From: Malania oleifera
Lineage: Eukaryota; Streptophyta; Magnoliopsida; Santalales; Ximeniaceae
Assembly: GCF_029873635.1 (NCBI RefSeq)
Contig: NC_080428.1
Location: 69,957,101 to 70,021,100 of the forward strand
DNA length: 64,000 nucleotides
Reading direction: 5' to 3'
The notes under the pieces are model-generated. The model ran no database searches, was not told the origin of the DNA, and saw nothing but the letters and a program-made list of their open reading frames with translations. Positions 36,601 to 51,400 of this stretch are shown here, piece after piece. Within the stretch, counting starts at the first letter, position 1; each line of letters opens with the position of its first letter. A program made the translations under genes and the position numbers.

Positions 36601-39600
36601 TTCAATAATTCAATATTGCTAAATATAATATTTTATAATACATTAAACATTCTACTAATGATATATATGAAATATCAAATGTTATGCTACTATAGGATTT
36701 CTTTAAATTTTGTTAGTATGTAAAGTATTATTATTTTGTTAAATAAATTATATATTTCATATAATATTTCAGTATTATTATTTTTAAAATTTTAGAAAGA
36801 CTATAAATATTATTTCATCAAATACTATATTATATAAATTTATTTATTAATTATTGAATTATTTTAAATGATTCATTATGATATTATTACTTTATTAAGG
36901 GAGAAATGTTGAGTTTGGGAGTCGAGCAACATGCATTTTGGTAGAAAAAAATATACACAAAAAAAAAATTGTCTTTACTTTGTTTATTATTTATTTGGAA
37001 GGAAAAAATTTTTGATTTAGGTGTTGACTTTAATAGAGGACAACCCTGGACCCAATAGTAAGGATGTTATGCTCAAAACCAGGTCATATGACCAAGTGAC
37101 AAAAACGGTCTCTCCCATGTTAATCGAACATTTAATGCAATGCTTCTTAAATTGCTCTCTCTCTCTTTTTGTTTTTTTCGATAGCATAATTGCTCATTCA
37201 TTTACTTATCAATTTATAATATGATTTCAATTACTAATTCCTCAATGGAATTATAACTGTTTCAATTTTAAGTAAACTAGTCAAGGCCAAACAAGCATTT
37301 GCTAGTTGTTTTTATTATATCATTTTCCATCACACAACCTACGAACAAGTAAATGTATAGGGGACTGCTTAGCAAATGTCATGGTCTAGTAGTGAATTTA
37401 GTTTCTGAAACAAGACGGGGTTGACCAGAACAAAAGTTTAATGTATTGCTGGTGTAATATACCAAACAAATTTATTGTACTTTTAATGTAACAGGAAATG
37501 GCACAATATCTAAATATCTAATATGCCACTTTCATTGTCTCAACTTGAACTTTCTTCCAACTATTTGAATGTCAATCAACAAAATGGCAGAAAAATTATG
37601 GGGGATAGAAAATGGAAAAGATTCTGACCTGAGTAGAACCGGTATCATGATTCTCTATAAACGTAACAGCACGAGATGGCCACCAACCAACAACCCCTGG
37701 AGGTTTTCCCTTCTGGTCTGATAATCGCCAATATTCACACCTTTCCAGTGTCTATGCAAGAGAATATTACCTTGTAAGCAGAATATAAACTCCAATCTAG
37801 CTTTCAATTAAAATTAAAAATAAACATCAATTTCATATATGCATTTAAAATGGTGCTGGGGAGGGTGTTGCCAATGCAAGAGCATTGTGAGGGCAGTAGA
37901 CTTTTCACATTTGCAATGCTCTTTACCATTCAAGGATAATCTGAAACATTGTCCAACCAAAATTCCAAAAAAAAAAAAAAACCATACAGGCCAGTAAAAT
38001 TCTCAAACATATTAACATGATTCATCAAATTAATATATAAATGAAAATACTGAGATTTGTTTTAGATCGGGAAAAGGAGAAAAGGTGTCAACGAATAAAG
38101 AAGAATACAGAGTGAGGCAGCCTCATGACGAAAAGGAGCTTCACATCAAGCATACATGAAAGATCCCATCCAATTGTAAATATAAAAATATCAACAAAAT
38201 TTAGAAAATTCAAAATACTATTAAAACCCTCTTCCATTGATATGTCAAAAATTTACTGAGATGTGCATCCATGTTCTGCCATACAAAAGCAATTGCTGAG
38301 ATTTGCACAACAATAACCACACATTTAAAATTTCCAACAGGCTTCTTGACTTGTTCACAAAGAATTGAGGCTGTCGTCATTCATGAAACATACTAGCAAC
38401 AGCAGGTTCCTTTGACACATTATAATATTTTACATATATATACCATCTCACAAGCAATTCAACTTTCATGGCAAACAAGAAGAAAATTTGTGGAATAACT
38501 ACAGGCATCATGTAATTACCACAAGTTGGGGAATTTCCGAAATTTCCAAAAATTGAAATTGGAAATTATGATGCAGTTATTCATGTCATTGTTATCATTT
38601 AGATGCTATCAGGAATATAATAGAACGACAAACTTTTATGCTATGCAGAAAACAATGAACAGAATCAATTCACATAGTGCATTCAAGTATACAAGAATCA
38701 TCCAGGTGTACGCTTACAGAATGAAGAATCCCTTTTGTCGTGACATCAAATGCACCAGCAGTTCCACTAGTAGCATTAATCCAGTCAATAATTCTCTGCC
38801 TATGGGCATCCTGATTGTGATCCATTTCACCATACGTATAGCTGAGAGAATCCCAATACTCGCCTACAGCAAAGTAAGGTTCACTTGCATCTATGTAGTC
38901 CTTGACATAACCACCCCAAAAACCTCGAACAAAATCAAGCCTCCATCCATCATATCCAATTTCTTTCCTGCAGACCATATAATAAAATCACATGATACAA
39001 CTGAATTTCAATATTATATTATCCAAGGATAACAAAAATAAGGTAGGAAACAATGAAAATGCACATAAATAGAACAAGAATAAGAAATAAGGCTCCACTG
39101 AATTTTAAAAGCACAAATATGGAAGTCGCATCAAATTAAGATGAGGTAGAAAGATATAAATTACTAAAAATGAAAAGCTTGGAATGAAAGATTAAATATC
39201 AAAATTATTCTTGCAAAAACAAGCAAACAAGAAATAAATAACAGAACAAAATCCCATATATCAGAACAAAGACAAACCGGAGTAAAATGAAAGAGGAAGC
39301 ACAACTTTAATGCAAATATATGTGCATATCTAGGTGCAAATTCCCTACCATACATGTCAACAAAGATTCATGGCCCATTTCAAAAGTAAGCATATAAAAT
39401 AGGGTAACAATTGCTTATTTTAAATCAACAAAATAAAAAACTGATTAATTTTTTTTTTTTTTTCCTGCTGGCAGCACCACATCATATAAATCTAGGGATT
39501 ATGACCAACTTAACCATGTAGAAATGTGTTACAAAAACAGGTGTACACAGAACTCACAATAGACACAGCCAGCAGGCTGTCCAGCAAGGAGCCAAAAACG

Positions 39601-42312
39601 CCTAGCTCACTAAAGTTGCTTCAAAGTTTGCTCCACATGCAGAACAAAAGGGGCTTGTGAGTTCGAATCAAAACATGGACTGGTAAGTTCCAACCAAAAC
39701 ATTCTCTCAAACAAGTTATTGACATGCTTTGAGAAATGAGAAGATAAACTTGAAGTTGAAGGTATCAACTGGAAGATACATGCAAATGAACAAAAATATT
39801 GTAAAGGGTTCCTACAGGCAGCAGGTTATGGTTTATGTCATTTACATTACTGTATACAGAGTATGTTAGTCATGGGAAATATTTTAATAAAACCTACGAA
39901 TAGTGTGGGAAATGCACACCCTCTCTCTCCATCAGTCAACTCCTTCGTTCTCTCTCTGGACACACCTCTTTTCTTCACTTTCTTCTTACTGCTCATAACT
40001 ACTGTCCACCACTACTATTCATACACTGTTCATGGGTAATAATTATCAATACTGTTCACAGATCTCTCTCTCCCTCTGGACGCACCTCTTTTCCACACTA
40101 TCTACTGCTCATAACTACTGTTCATTAATTGTTCATGAATCATGAGTATCATTCATCCATACTGTTCAAAGATCTCTCTTTCATAACTACTGCCCATCAC
40201 TACTATTCATGAACTGCCCATCAAAGATCCCGGATGTGCTGCCTGTTGTGCCTTGTTTGGAGGGCTGTCATTGCCATTTGTAGCCTGTACTTGCTGTGGT
40301 TGTTGAGAAGCATGCTGCCCTTCCGTTGGTGATCTGCTCAGGTTGTATCACAGCCTGTTGTAGCAGGTTCAGAGTGCAGCAATTACTGACCGTGAGCTGG
40401 TTGATCCAGTAGGCTGCACTTCAGCTGGTTGTCTGTCCAGTTTGTGTGTCTTATTATTTCTCCTGGTTCTTCCTGCTGCTGTGGGTCATCTATCCATCTT
40501 TGCTCTTTGAAGAATCATGTTTAGTTGCTGTAGTCCCTGGTTCCTTGCTGCTGCTCTGTTGTGGCCATGGCTCCTCATCAACGCTTTCGTGCTCTATGTT
40601 GCAGCTTCTCCCAAATGCTGGTATATGCTTGCCATGTATAGCACTATAGACTACTCTGTTTCCACCTGATTCAGTCTGTGTGTGCTGTTTACTGCTGGTT
40701 TGGCCTGTGGCCTGCCCTAAGACCTGCTGTTTAGGTTTGTACTGTTTTGTGCAGCTCTGTGTTGCCACTGTTCTCCATATTTTGTGTTCTGTGCCATATT
40801 AGGTGCTGTTGTTATGGCTTCAACAGATAAGGGCTCAGCTGATAATGCCAATGTGACTATTACGGCCATAAAATTGGCTGATTCAGTCAATCATCCTCTA
40901 TGCACATTTCCATTTTTTATTTTAACATAAATATATTTGATGTCTACCAATAGAAAGGAAATAAAATTATCAGATACCCTCAAAGATAAAAGTGGAAAGT
41001 GTAGATTATCAACCTCAACCAGCGTAACCATTCCTTGACATCCTTCCTCACAAAGTCTTGGGAATGATCAATATTTGGAGCAGCATGAAAATTATCTCCG
41101 CTACTCTTGTTGCCTCGACCCTGTATGACAAAAAGAAGGTATTTTACACATCCAAAACGCAAATATGAAGTAACATATTTCCATGGTTGGGATCATGCAT
41201 GTATCATTTCCTAATCTGGAAGGCATTCCTGAAAGTATCAAGGTTGGATCTATTAAGCAGATAAAAGTAGAAAGCACCAAGTGGCGTGATACAAACAGCA
41301 TACATAAGCATAAACTGAAAAAATCCAAGCAACCACTACAACTCCAGCAAGTCTTCCAAGCAAGTCTAGTCATTCTGCTGTCATAGCTGTACTTAAAAGC
41401 TTCCCACAACAGGAATACATATTGTGCCAGTTCTGTTGATTTCATGGTATTCTTGATATCAGCTGCTATTACAACTAGTTCTGCTACAACAACCACTAGC
41501 CATGCAAGATAATTGATTGATGCTGTTGTTTTTATTGTTTCTGAGGCCCAAGAACATTAAGGTTTTTTTCCTGGGAAACAACTCACTGAAAATTATATCA
41601 ACAGATAGTATTCAGGACCTGAGCGTGTTTCCCTCTTACTAAATTTTATGTTTAATATTCCAGGAAAACAAATTAGCATCAAGAATGACATCGTCATTAC
41701 CTTTAAAGATAAGAAACACAGCTCTATTGACCATTGTTTTTACTAAAGAGTAGTCCTTGTTTAAGAGGCTGATAGAGACGAGGATAATATAAAAAGAAGC
41801 TAATGTAAACTCAAAACTAGCAAAGCTGGAAGTTCTACTTTATAGTGTCATGTATTCTATTCAGAAATTTCAAGTTTTCAGCTATTAAGCCACATCAAGT
41901 AAGGAAAAGATGGATCAGCCAGCCAAAAGGCTAATCTTCAGTCACCATTTGACCTAAAATATTAAGCTATTAAGTTGTTGGCCAACAATGTACAGCAAGC
42001 CTTAACAATCCTTCACGCACAGCCTGACTGCCCGTGGAGAGACAAACTGTAAAGACCCGGAAATTTAAAAGGATTAAAATAATTTAGAAAAAAATAAATA
42101 AATAAAATAACAAACAAATAAATAAAAGGAATGACGTGGAAAAAAAATTTAAAAAAATTAAAAAAAATTAAAATTAAATTAAATTAAGTAACTAAATTAT
42201 TAGTTGTTAAATTAAATATTTTTACATTGGATTTAAAAAAATATAATAATTAAAATAAGATATATATATATATAAGTAAGTTAATATATATATAAATATA
42301 TAAGTTAAAGTA

Positions 42313-42348
<36 letters not shown>

Positions 42349-42397
42349 TTAAAGTAATATAATATATATATGTATATATAAAAGTTAAAGTAATGTA

Positions 42398-42428
<31 letters not shown>

Positions 42429-45400
42429 AAGTTACTTTCACTGAAGATAAGAAGAGAAGAAAGAAGAAGCAGAGAAGCAGCGCACGCCCCCCACCCCCCT
42501 GAAATTTCTTTCCTGCCAGTCGCAGCCACTTCCGTCTCCGTCTCCGTCTCTCTCAATTTCTCGGTAAATTTGCAGCGGATCGGGAAACGGAAGGTGCCGT
42601 TGGATTCCTGGTTCCGCTGCTGACATTTCTACTGGAGCAGATTGGTCGTGAGAACAACTTAGGCACTACTCCTGGGGAAAGGTAATTTTTCCCCATTTTC
42701 TCAATTTTACTTTAAATCTGCCGTTAAATCGGCGAACGGGTACCACCACATGGTCCTAGTCGTCGTCGTCGTCATTTTGACGTAGGTAATTTTTCAATTA
42801 GGATTTTCTAAGCCCTACTCCAAAGTGAGAGTGGGATTTGAAAATTTTGGCAAATTAGTTAAATATGCGGGTATAACTGTAAATTGAAAATTTTGACCCT
42901 AAAAAATATTTAAATAGTACGTTATTTAAGAATAATTTAAATGAAATTAGGGTTTTTGAATCAGGGCTTGGGTAAGCGCCGCGGGTATAATTTTGGGCCC
43001 CGCAGGCATAATTTAGAAAATTAAGTGGGAATATTAAATATTAGTTTAAATGTTAATTTGAGGTGTGTGGAGTCTAGGGAAGGCTAGATGGGTAATATTT
43101 TGGGGAAATGAATTAATTAATTTGAAAAATTTGGTAATTTGGTTATATTTAAGGATATATTTAATTATTTAGAATTTATGAGCCTAGAAATTTTTAAAAT
43201 AATATTTTATTCAAGAATAATTTATTGGAACTAAGAATTTAATTTCAGGATCCGGATGAACGCCATAGGCATCTTTTCGAGATCCCTGTTGGCGTAGTTC
43301 AAGAAACAAGGTAAGGGAGAAATTTATATATTAAATCAGGTTTTTCATAAATTATAAATGAACATGTGTTATTTATGTATATATATTTTTTTTTATGTGG
43401 GTTTAAAATGCCAACCATGAAACTTATGTTTTCTAAGCTTAGGATTGTCGATATAGTTATGTATGTGTAAAAATAAACAAACGAAAGTAAAAGCAAATTT
43501 CTAAAGAATTATGTAAGAAATGAAGTGTATTTTGAGCATGTAAATGTTAAATGTGGGTTGGCTTATTTTATGAGAAATATATATGAATTTTATTGTTAAA
43601 TTGTGTGGCATGAGAATCTGTGCAAATTATATGTTAAATGTATGAGATGCAGACTAAGTAAGTAAAATAATGAGAATAAAATATGATATGGACAATGTTG
43701 CCTGTGTATGTTAAATGCAACCATGTAAATGTAAGACAGCTAAAAGAGAGTCATGTTAGCAGATCTAGCACACTTCTGTATAGACTAACTGATGACAGCT
43801 AAAAGGAGCTGTGTTAGCAGATTTAGCACGTTTCTACGTAGACTAACTGATAATGGCTAAAGACTAGCTATAGTACGAAGTAATGAAATGAAATGTTATG
43901 CAATGAAATGACTAATGAAATGGCAATGAAATGAAATGACAAAGGCAAATGATGTAAATGGGAAAAAGTCACTTAAAGTGAAACGAAATGTAAAGTTAAG
44001 TTATGAACAAGAATGAATGTGCATGAATGTATAATGACAGAACAGAATGATGTATTATGATAATAGAAGTATGTATATATGTAGAACATGTTATGATTGG
44101 ACGAGGCATACTCTTCGCCTGAGGGCTTGCTGAGTAAGGCGAGTGCACTAGTAGCTTCAGATGTGGCAGTAGCTACATAACACACTAGGGCAGAGGGAAC
44201 CTACTTGTATGGGCGGGTAGGATTCCCTATCCTTAGGGCCTTTGCCGGTAAACTATTGTTGAACTGTGTGAGTACGAGATTAATCTACCACTTGAGGGCT
44301 TACTGAGTAAGATGAGTGCTCTGATATGTTTTAATTGTAACCTTAGGATTACCTAAGTATCAGAGCAGAGGGGTGCTACTTGTATGGGCGGGTAATCACC
44401 CCTATCCTTGGGTAATCTCGTGAGTTAAATATTTGCATGTGATTGTTTAGGTTCAGAAAACGATTTCAATATTATATGATGATTTGCAAATGAAATAAAA
44501 ATGATATCTATCTATCTCATGTTGGCCACACGCTGTTTTAATATGTATATTTCTTCCCTTACTAAGATGTGTCTCACCCGAATATGATTATTTCTTTTTC
44601 AGGACATCCTCAAGGTCGAGCTTAGGGAGCTCGAGGGTATTTAACATTTTGAGGGACTTAAAGAGAAAGGGTATATTTTCAAAACACTTTGGGAAAATGT
44701 AAATATTTATGTTTTAAGTTTTTATGTTTTAATCCTGTTGAGAACAGGATAGTTGTGAAAATACTGAAATGCTTTTGGAGATGTATGTATATATGGGAAT
44801 GCAGATGTTGGATGGATACTTTTGATTATAGATAGAAATTAGTAAACTCTGATATTGTGTTATATAGAGATTTTATTTATGTTTTCCGCTGCGTATGTTA
44901 TGTTAATTATGGATTATCAAGGATTTTATCCAATATAACGCGCCGGACGCAGGTTTAAGGGTTCAGGGCGTTACACAAACAAACAATGAATAAGACCTAT
45001 TATAAGGAATAAGATAGTTTTTAACAGACCTACATTAGCAAGCAAATAGAACCGAACCCAGAACCACTCAGTAACCATTGTTCTGGATAATATGGTAGAC
45101 TACCACTTTACCCAAAAGCTTAAGTTAATAGATTGGGAGCCAACAATTCAAATTAAGCCTAAGTAGTTAAAAATTACACCAATTGAGATTACAAGCACCG
45201 TCTGAAGTTGGAGTACTAATATATAATTCTAGGGTCCTAGCCAAGAAGAATGTGCTTTCAGTGATAAGTCTACTCCATGAGTCACAAAATCATCTTAAAA
45301 ATGATAAACCTAGGCATTCCAAAACTGAAGTTCATGTTCCCCATGTTGCCAACATACAGTTTCATCACAAACAAAAGTATTTGCTTCATGAAAACATATC

Positions 45401-48400
45401 TTCTCCACTTCATCATAGTATTTAGACGGCCAAAGTCCAGCTCAGATTAAGGATTTTATTCAGTTGTGGTTCTTAATAGAGTTAATACCAGCAATATGTT
45501 GCAGAGTAAGGGGCCTTCTAAGGCTCTATCTCCAGATGTCTCTACTATTCCGTTTTGACCATTCAGATTCTCATCTACTTATGCATTGTTCTTTCTCTTG
45601 GAGTGTTTGGAATAAGTTGCTTAGCTTGTTTGGAGAGAGTTGGGTTTGTCTGGAATTGGCAGAGGATTTGTTGGCAATTTCCATTTACAGGTGTGGGGTT
45701 TTTGCTGCCTTGTGGGATATTTGGTTGGAATGGAATGATCATAACTTTATGAAGAAGAAGATGACATGTTCTAAGCTCTAGGATGGGATTCTTCTTTTGG
45801 CTTTGGTGCAGCTGGTTGTAAGGGGGTGCTTTTAGGATTTACAGCGATGGCTGTGTTATTCTAACTATAATTTTTTCTTTTTCCTCTTTTTCTTCGAAGG
45901 AGGATTTCTTATGCTCCTTGAACTTTCTTTCTCATTATACAAAATTTCATTTTTTTTTTCTATCCAAAAAAACAAACAAGTATCTCACCATCAAATGTGT
46001 GCATTGATACATGATGTCTTTGTATGCTCATCCACCTTGATATCCAAATATGCTACTTGCAGTTTTGCATCTGATAACCAGGGATAGACATAGAATAACT
46101 TGGACTGCATAAGGACATCACAGCGGTCCAACTTTCTGGCAATATTGCCAGAGACCATGTAGAATGGAAAAAGATCCATATGGCTGACCCGATCAATGTG
46201 AACTTATAGGTTGGTAGTTTGTTGTCGTTGTTTTTGTTGTACAGTTTTGCATCAGGGTAATCATTGGGGGAAATGCCCCACTACAAGCTTGGCTTACAAC
46301 AATAGAGACAAAGCAATTTTGATAAACATATATGAGTATTAGTTAAACAGCAAAGCAAAACCAAAGGCATTGACAGTTTTCCGGTTACATGAGGGATGCA
46401 GAAGCAAAACACAAATGCGTGGCAATATAAGTTAAAATTAGCAGTACAAATATCCTAAGCTCCAAATCAAGTAACTATCTAAAATGCTGCTTAGGTTAAT
46501 ATCCATGATAATTCTATGAAACCTAGTGCTGTACTAGACTACCAAAAGAAAAATCTTAAACCTGGAAGTGTGGATCATCCGCAACAACTGCACGATCATC
46601 CCAATTTAAACGGCCACCAAAAATATTCCAAACACCATTCTGATTTTGATAGTGCGCACAGCGGTGATTCAAGACGGCATCTCCGAGGACTTTCAAACCA
46701 GCTTCATGTAATCTCTTAACAAGAACCTTCAATTCATCTATATTTCCATATCTGATATGTATCATGCCATAACATGTGTTAATAGTGTTGAAATACCTCG
46801 TGTGCATATGAGTTTGTTTTGATGATTTCCAAAACACTAGTGTTAATATTGAAATTATTGGATGATAAGCTTCATAAAAAGCTGTGATAGAAACATTAAT
46901 AGGAGCTGGGATAGATGCTGTGATAGAAGTGTTGATAGGAATAGTGATAGAAGTTGTGATTGATGTGCTTCATAAGAAACATTGATAGATGACTCACCAG
47001 AAATTTCAATGAGTTATATTGGAAAAATATCTTCTGGTTATCAGTAATTATTTGGCAAATGATTATTGAAGCAATAATCATGATTATCTCTTGGATTAAA
47101 TATGTTTTATTGCATTTTCTATAAATTTAACATTAAAACACAGCTCATTTGAATTGTTCACTTCTAAATTCTCTTGCAACTCAAGATTATTCATCGAAAT
47201 TTAGTTGTCACGAAAGCAGGTTGAGCTGATGATTCGATTATCAAGAATTCTGTCCGTTGGGCATTAACTTAAGGCCAGCTGTTGTTCAAATGTTGATCAT
47301 GCTTAATATATAAATATATAGTTGAAATCGTCCAGCTTATGCAGAGAGCAGGATACGTACTTTGAGCAAGGCATTCTCTGATTCTACACTGCAAGAGCTT
47401 TATTTATATTGCATCTCTGTTTTGATTGAGCATAATTCTAATATCTTCCAAATAGTTTGAGAGACTATCATAAGTCTGTCTAGTCTCACTGATTTTGAAC
47501 AAGAATATTCTTGAAGTGAGCTAGAAAAGAACCACTTGATTAATTGTACTTTCCTTTTTATAATTAGGGTAGTGTCCCCAAGGGGGTTGGGTGTCCTGAG
47601 TGCAAATTGCACTAACTTTGGCTGGAAGCCAAGAGAGAGAATTTGTGAAAATGATGAGTTGTACTGACTGAGTGATTCTCCGTGTAATCAATGGATTGAA
47701 CTAATAAAAATTCTTAAGCAAGTTTGCTTGGGGAATGGATGTAGATCACAATTGACTAACCACTATAAATTTATGTGCGCCTCTCTTCTTGTAGTTTGAT
47801 TGTTTAATTTCATAACCTTGCTTCTTATGGTTTAATTGAATGGTCGCATAATCTCATCTATTCATTATTTAAACAAGACAATTTTTACCACCCAATTCAT
47901 ACCCCCTCCCTTTTCTTGGGTGCCATTTGTATCCACAATAATAATGATGTTACTTGTCTCCTTTAAAAACTTTGAGATGACTCATCTCAGTTAACAATGT
48001 TTTTTTTTTCCTTTTTTAATAGCAGCCATCTTAGTTAACAATGTTGATCATGTAAAGTTTAAACTCCACAACAAACAAAAGAAAAAAATCCCAAAATGTT
48101 CTATTAAACTTCATCTTTACAATTTCAGATGTGCTCCATCAATTTTTTTTCTCCATTTAAAAATATTAAAGAAAACCATTTTTGTTAAAACAATTTCATT
48201 AAATCTTTTTTTCACTACCTCAACCCATGTTCTTCTTGCTTCCTCGTCTAAGAAGGGCCCTACACCGCGACAAAATGATATTTTTTATTTTTTTCACAAA
48301 GGGAAAAAATTCTAATCTGAACAGAAAATAAAAGAAATGGTTTAAAAATATTTTTTCTACAAAGGCACACTAATTACCCACAAGACAAGTATGATGTGCA

Positions 48401-51400
48401 ATCATCGCCACATTTAATAAAGAAAATGCCAAAAGGGATAACCAAAATAAATTTCAATACCTGTAATGCATTTAACAAACAAAAAAGAGAGAGCTTTCAA
48501 ACATTAGCCATACGATGCGCCAATAGGAACAATGCATGTGATTTTGGAAGAACAAGGAAGTATAAATAGTTAATCTTCATACAGAGAACATTTTTTTTTA
48601 TAATGTACTGTTCATAAGGAGAATGAATTGATGAGCCAGTGAACTAATGATGAAGCATATCGATGTTGCCTAGAATGCAGAACCTTCCAGTTAACATGAA
48701 CAGGATCATGGTGTAGCACATGCTCTAAAATGCAGTACATTAGGGTTATACTAATAGATATACTGGCAAAAACATGTAAAAGCACTTGTATATTCTGGAT
48801 AGGATGTTGAGGTGTTTCTAAACGTTGAAGAGAATAATAACTAAAAATAGAATTATAATGTGATAGTTGTCCAATTCAACTAATAAAAATATGTCGTGGA
48901 AATTGTTGAATTAAAACATTGGATCTCTAGATTCAGTATTCTGGAACAGATATGTATCATGTTTCTTGGTAACTATAATACCATACAACATATTCTCAAG
49001 CCCAACAAGTCAAGCAATCAAACAGTTGACTTAAGTTATTTAACAATACACATATAACATGCATGCAGGGCATAGGTAATAAATTTTAAAATAAGGTGTT
49101 GTTTTGCTAGATGTCATCTAGGACAACATATTCCAGGAATTCTGCTTCCGAGAATGAGATGTGGAAGTATTTTTGTTTGATTTGCATTATAAAGGGAATG
49201 TGACTTTCCACCATGTCACTTTCTGGCCCCAAAATAAACATGCTATGGCCATCACATTTACGGGAATCCGGAAGGATCCCATGAACCAAACGCCACAGAA
49301 AGATATGAAGACATAGAAAAAAAGAAAATAATCCTTGCAAGCATAAGCTGCAATGAAGTAGCCAAAGCTGAACTATTATCGGATTAAAAAAATTACATAA
49401 TCATCACATAAAATGAAGATTAGTACCTGGAATTTAGATTATATAAATCCTTTGGCATGTACCCTTCTGGTGACACAGATTCTGTAGGTGGTGGTAACCA
49501 AATAATAGTGAAACCAAGTGAAGATAGCTCTGCAGCTTTTTCATTGAGCTCTAAGTACCATCTTCCGGATTTATGAGATTCCCAGTTAAATCCTTGGCAT
49601 AGTATTTCAAACCCAGAGCCTGTCCCTGAAGACACTTTTGCAGGGGGCTTCACTGCTTCGGTTTCCACAACAGTATCTTCGGTAAAAGTTGGAGTAACAC
49701 TTCTAAAAATACTGTAAGCTTCTGCAGCCAACTTCTCAATTTCCTGAAGAATGCTTTCTTGAGCTTCTTTCGATTTTGTTTTTCGAATCTTTTCAGAGGC
49801 AATGTCACTTACCAAATTCCTTATCTCATGGATGATCCCGTCTGTAAATGTAGTACGGCTAGCTACTTGCACTGGTCCCGCAGTTTTCTCAGATTGACCC
49901 TGTCTAGGTTGAGTCTGCAAGCTACTTGAACTAGACAAGGGAATGTAGAAGTCATTTCCCATATTTTTCAACCATGTGTTTTCATTTATCTTAAGCACAA
50001 AAAGAAATCCAGTGAGTTCCCCATCCAAAGTAAATGATCCCCAAGATCCACGCCCACCTTCTTTAGGCTGCAAAACAAAATGGCCAAGTTACTGACAAAT
50101 AAAATGAAGGGACAAAAAACCCATTCTTGACCAACATCAAATCATAATTGAGTAAACACAAGAACCAATCCAAATTGTTTGAAAAGCAAAGCAGAAGTTT
50201 AGCAATTTCAAAATAAGCTGCGCACTCCCCTCTTTTCAAACATCCCTCACCCTCTGTCTTCTTGCAGTGCATCCCTGTTTTCCATCTCTCGTGGTTTGCA
50301 TCCATCTAAGTTGCTGTCTTTCCCGGCCAAAAACCCATAAGGCACCTTCTTTTTCTCTTTAATCCTTTTCTTTTTCTTCTTCTTCTTCTTTGATTTTAAT
50401 TTTTGGTTTCATTCTGGGAAGGGGATTCAGATTCAACTATTTTGAATTGGATTGTTACATCAATTTTAGATTATTGGTTTCATTCTTGCATTACTTGGTT
50501 AATGCAAGCCAAGTGCCTGCTATATTGTCTATTTTAATAACCAGTTGTGTATTCAACGACAGCACTTCGAAAGACAAATCTCAACCATGTTCTCCTCCTT
50601 AAATTGAACTCAACAGCATGTTTCTTAAGTTTAATTTCATTGCAGACATGCTACATATTTGTACTCAATATATTTTGAAGGAAAATTTTCCCATTGGGCC
50701 TCGAATTGCAGAATCTAGACCTTGATTGTAGCAAAATTGCTGGAAGTCAAATAAAAATAAAGTTTATTTTTGGGGGATTTTTTAAGTGAAATAATAAAAC
50801 CCAAAAGTGGCAAGAAGACCATTAATCAACATTATTAAAATGGAAAACAAATAAAATGCAGGAGTACGAGTGATTGAGTGGCAACTTGAAAATGACAGTC
50901 AACATTTGGACATATAAAGCCATAAAAACAGCAACAAAAATTAATTTTAAGTTACACAACCAGATACATCAGTACAGGTATGCAAAATAAAGCATTAAAC
51001 AAATGAACGAACATGTAATGTAGGCATTACAATAAGAATGCTAAACCGAGACTTTGCATGTTTGCATCATAACTTGAAAAAGGGGGGAGAAATCAAATAC
51101 CCAACCAAACAGAAAATTGGGTCAAGTGGCTCACCCAACTCCATAAAATAAGCTACTGTAAGTAATTTTTTGCGCAAACATTTATTCTTTGCATTATATT
51201 TTAGAATGCATTGCTCTGCTTTAGGAATATGTCATGAATAAATTATGTAGCCATTGTTATTTTGTTTGTGAGTAGAGGCAATGGTGGATCCAGGATTTTG
51301 TGAGTGGGGGCAAGAGTGAACTTGCCAAAAATTATGATGTCTAATGTTTTATACTTTTATCATTGCTTTTTAGTCTTAAATCTTATTTATTAAAAGTATT

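Noticed and set aside
38526-39032. 168-codon plus-strand frame
   Set aside because: Overlaps AMY3 exon 10 in antisense and continues into intron on both sides without a domain or splice logic.
40490-40768. 92-codon minus-strand Gln/Ser-rich frame in AMY3 intron 9
   Set aside because: Low-complexity antisense of a repetitive stretch; no homology recognised and no splice sites that would link it to a gene.
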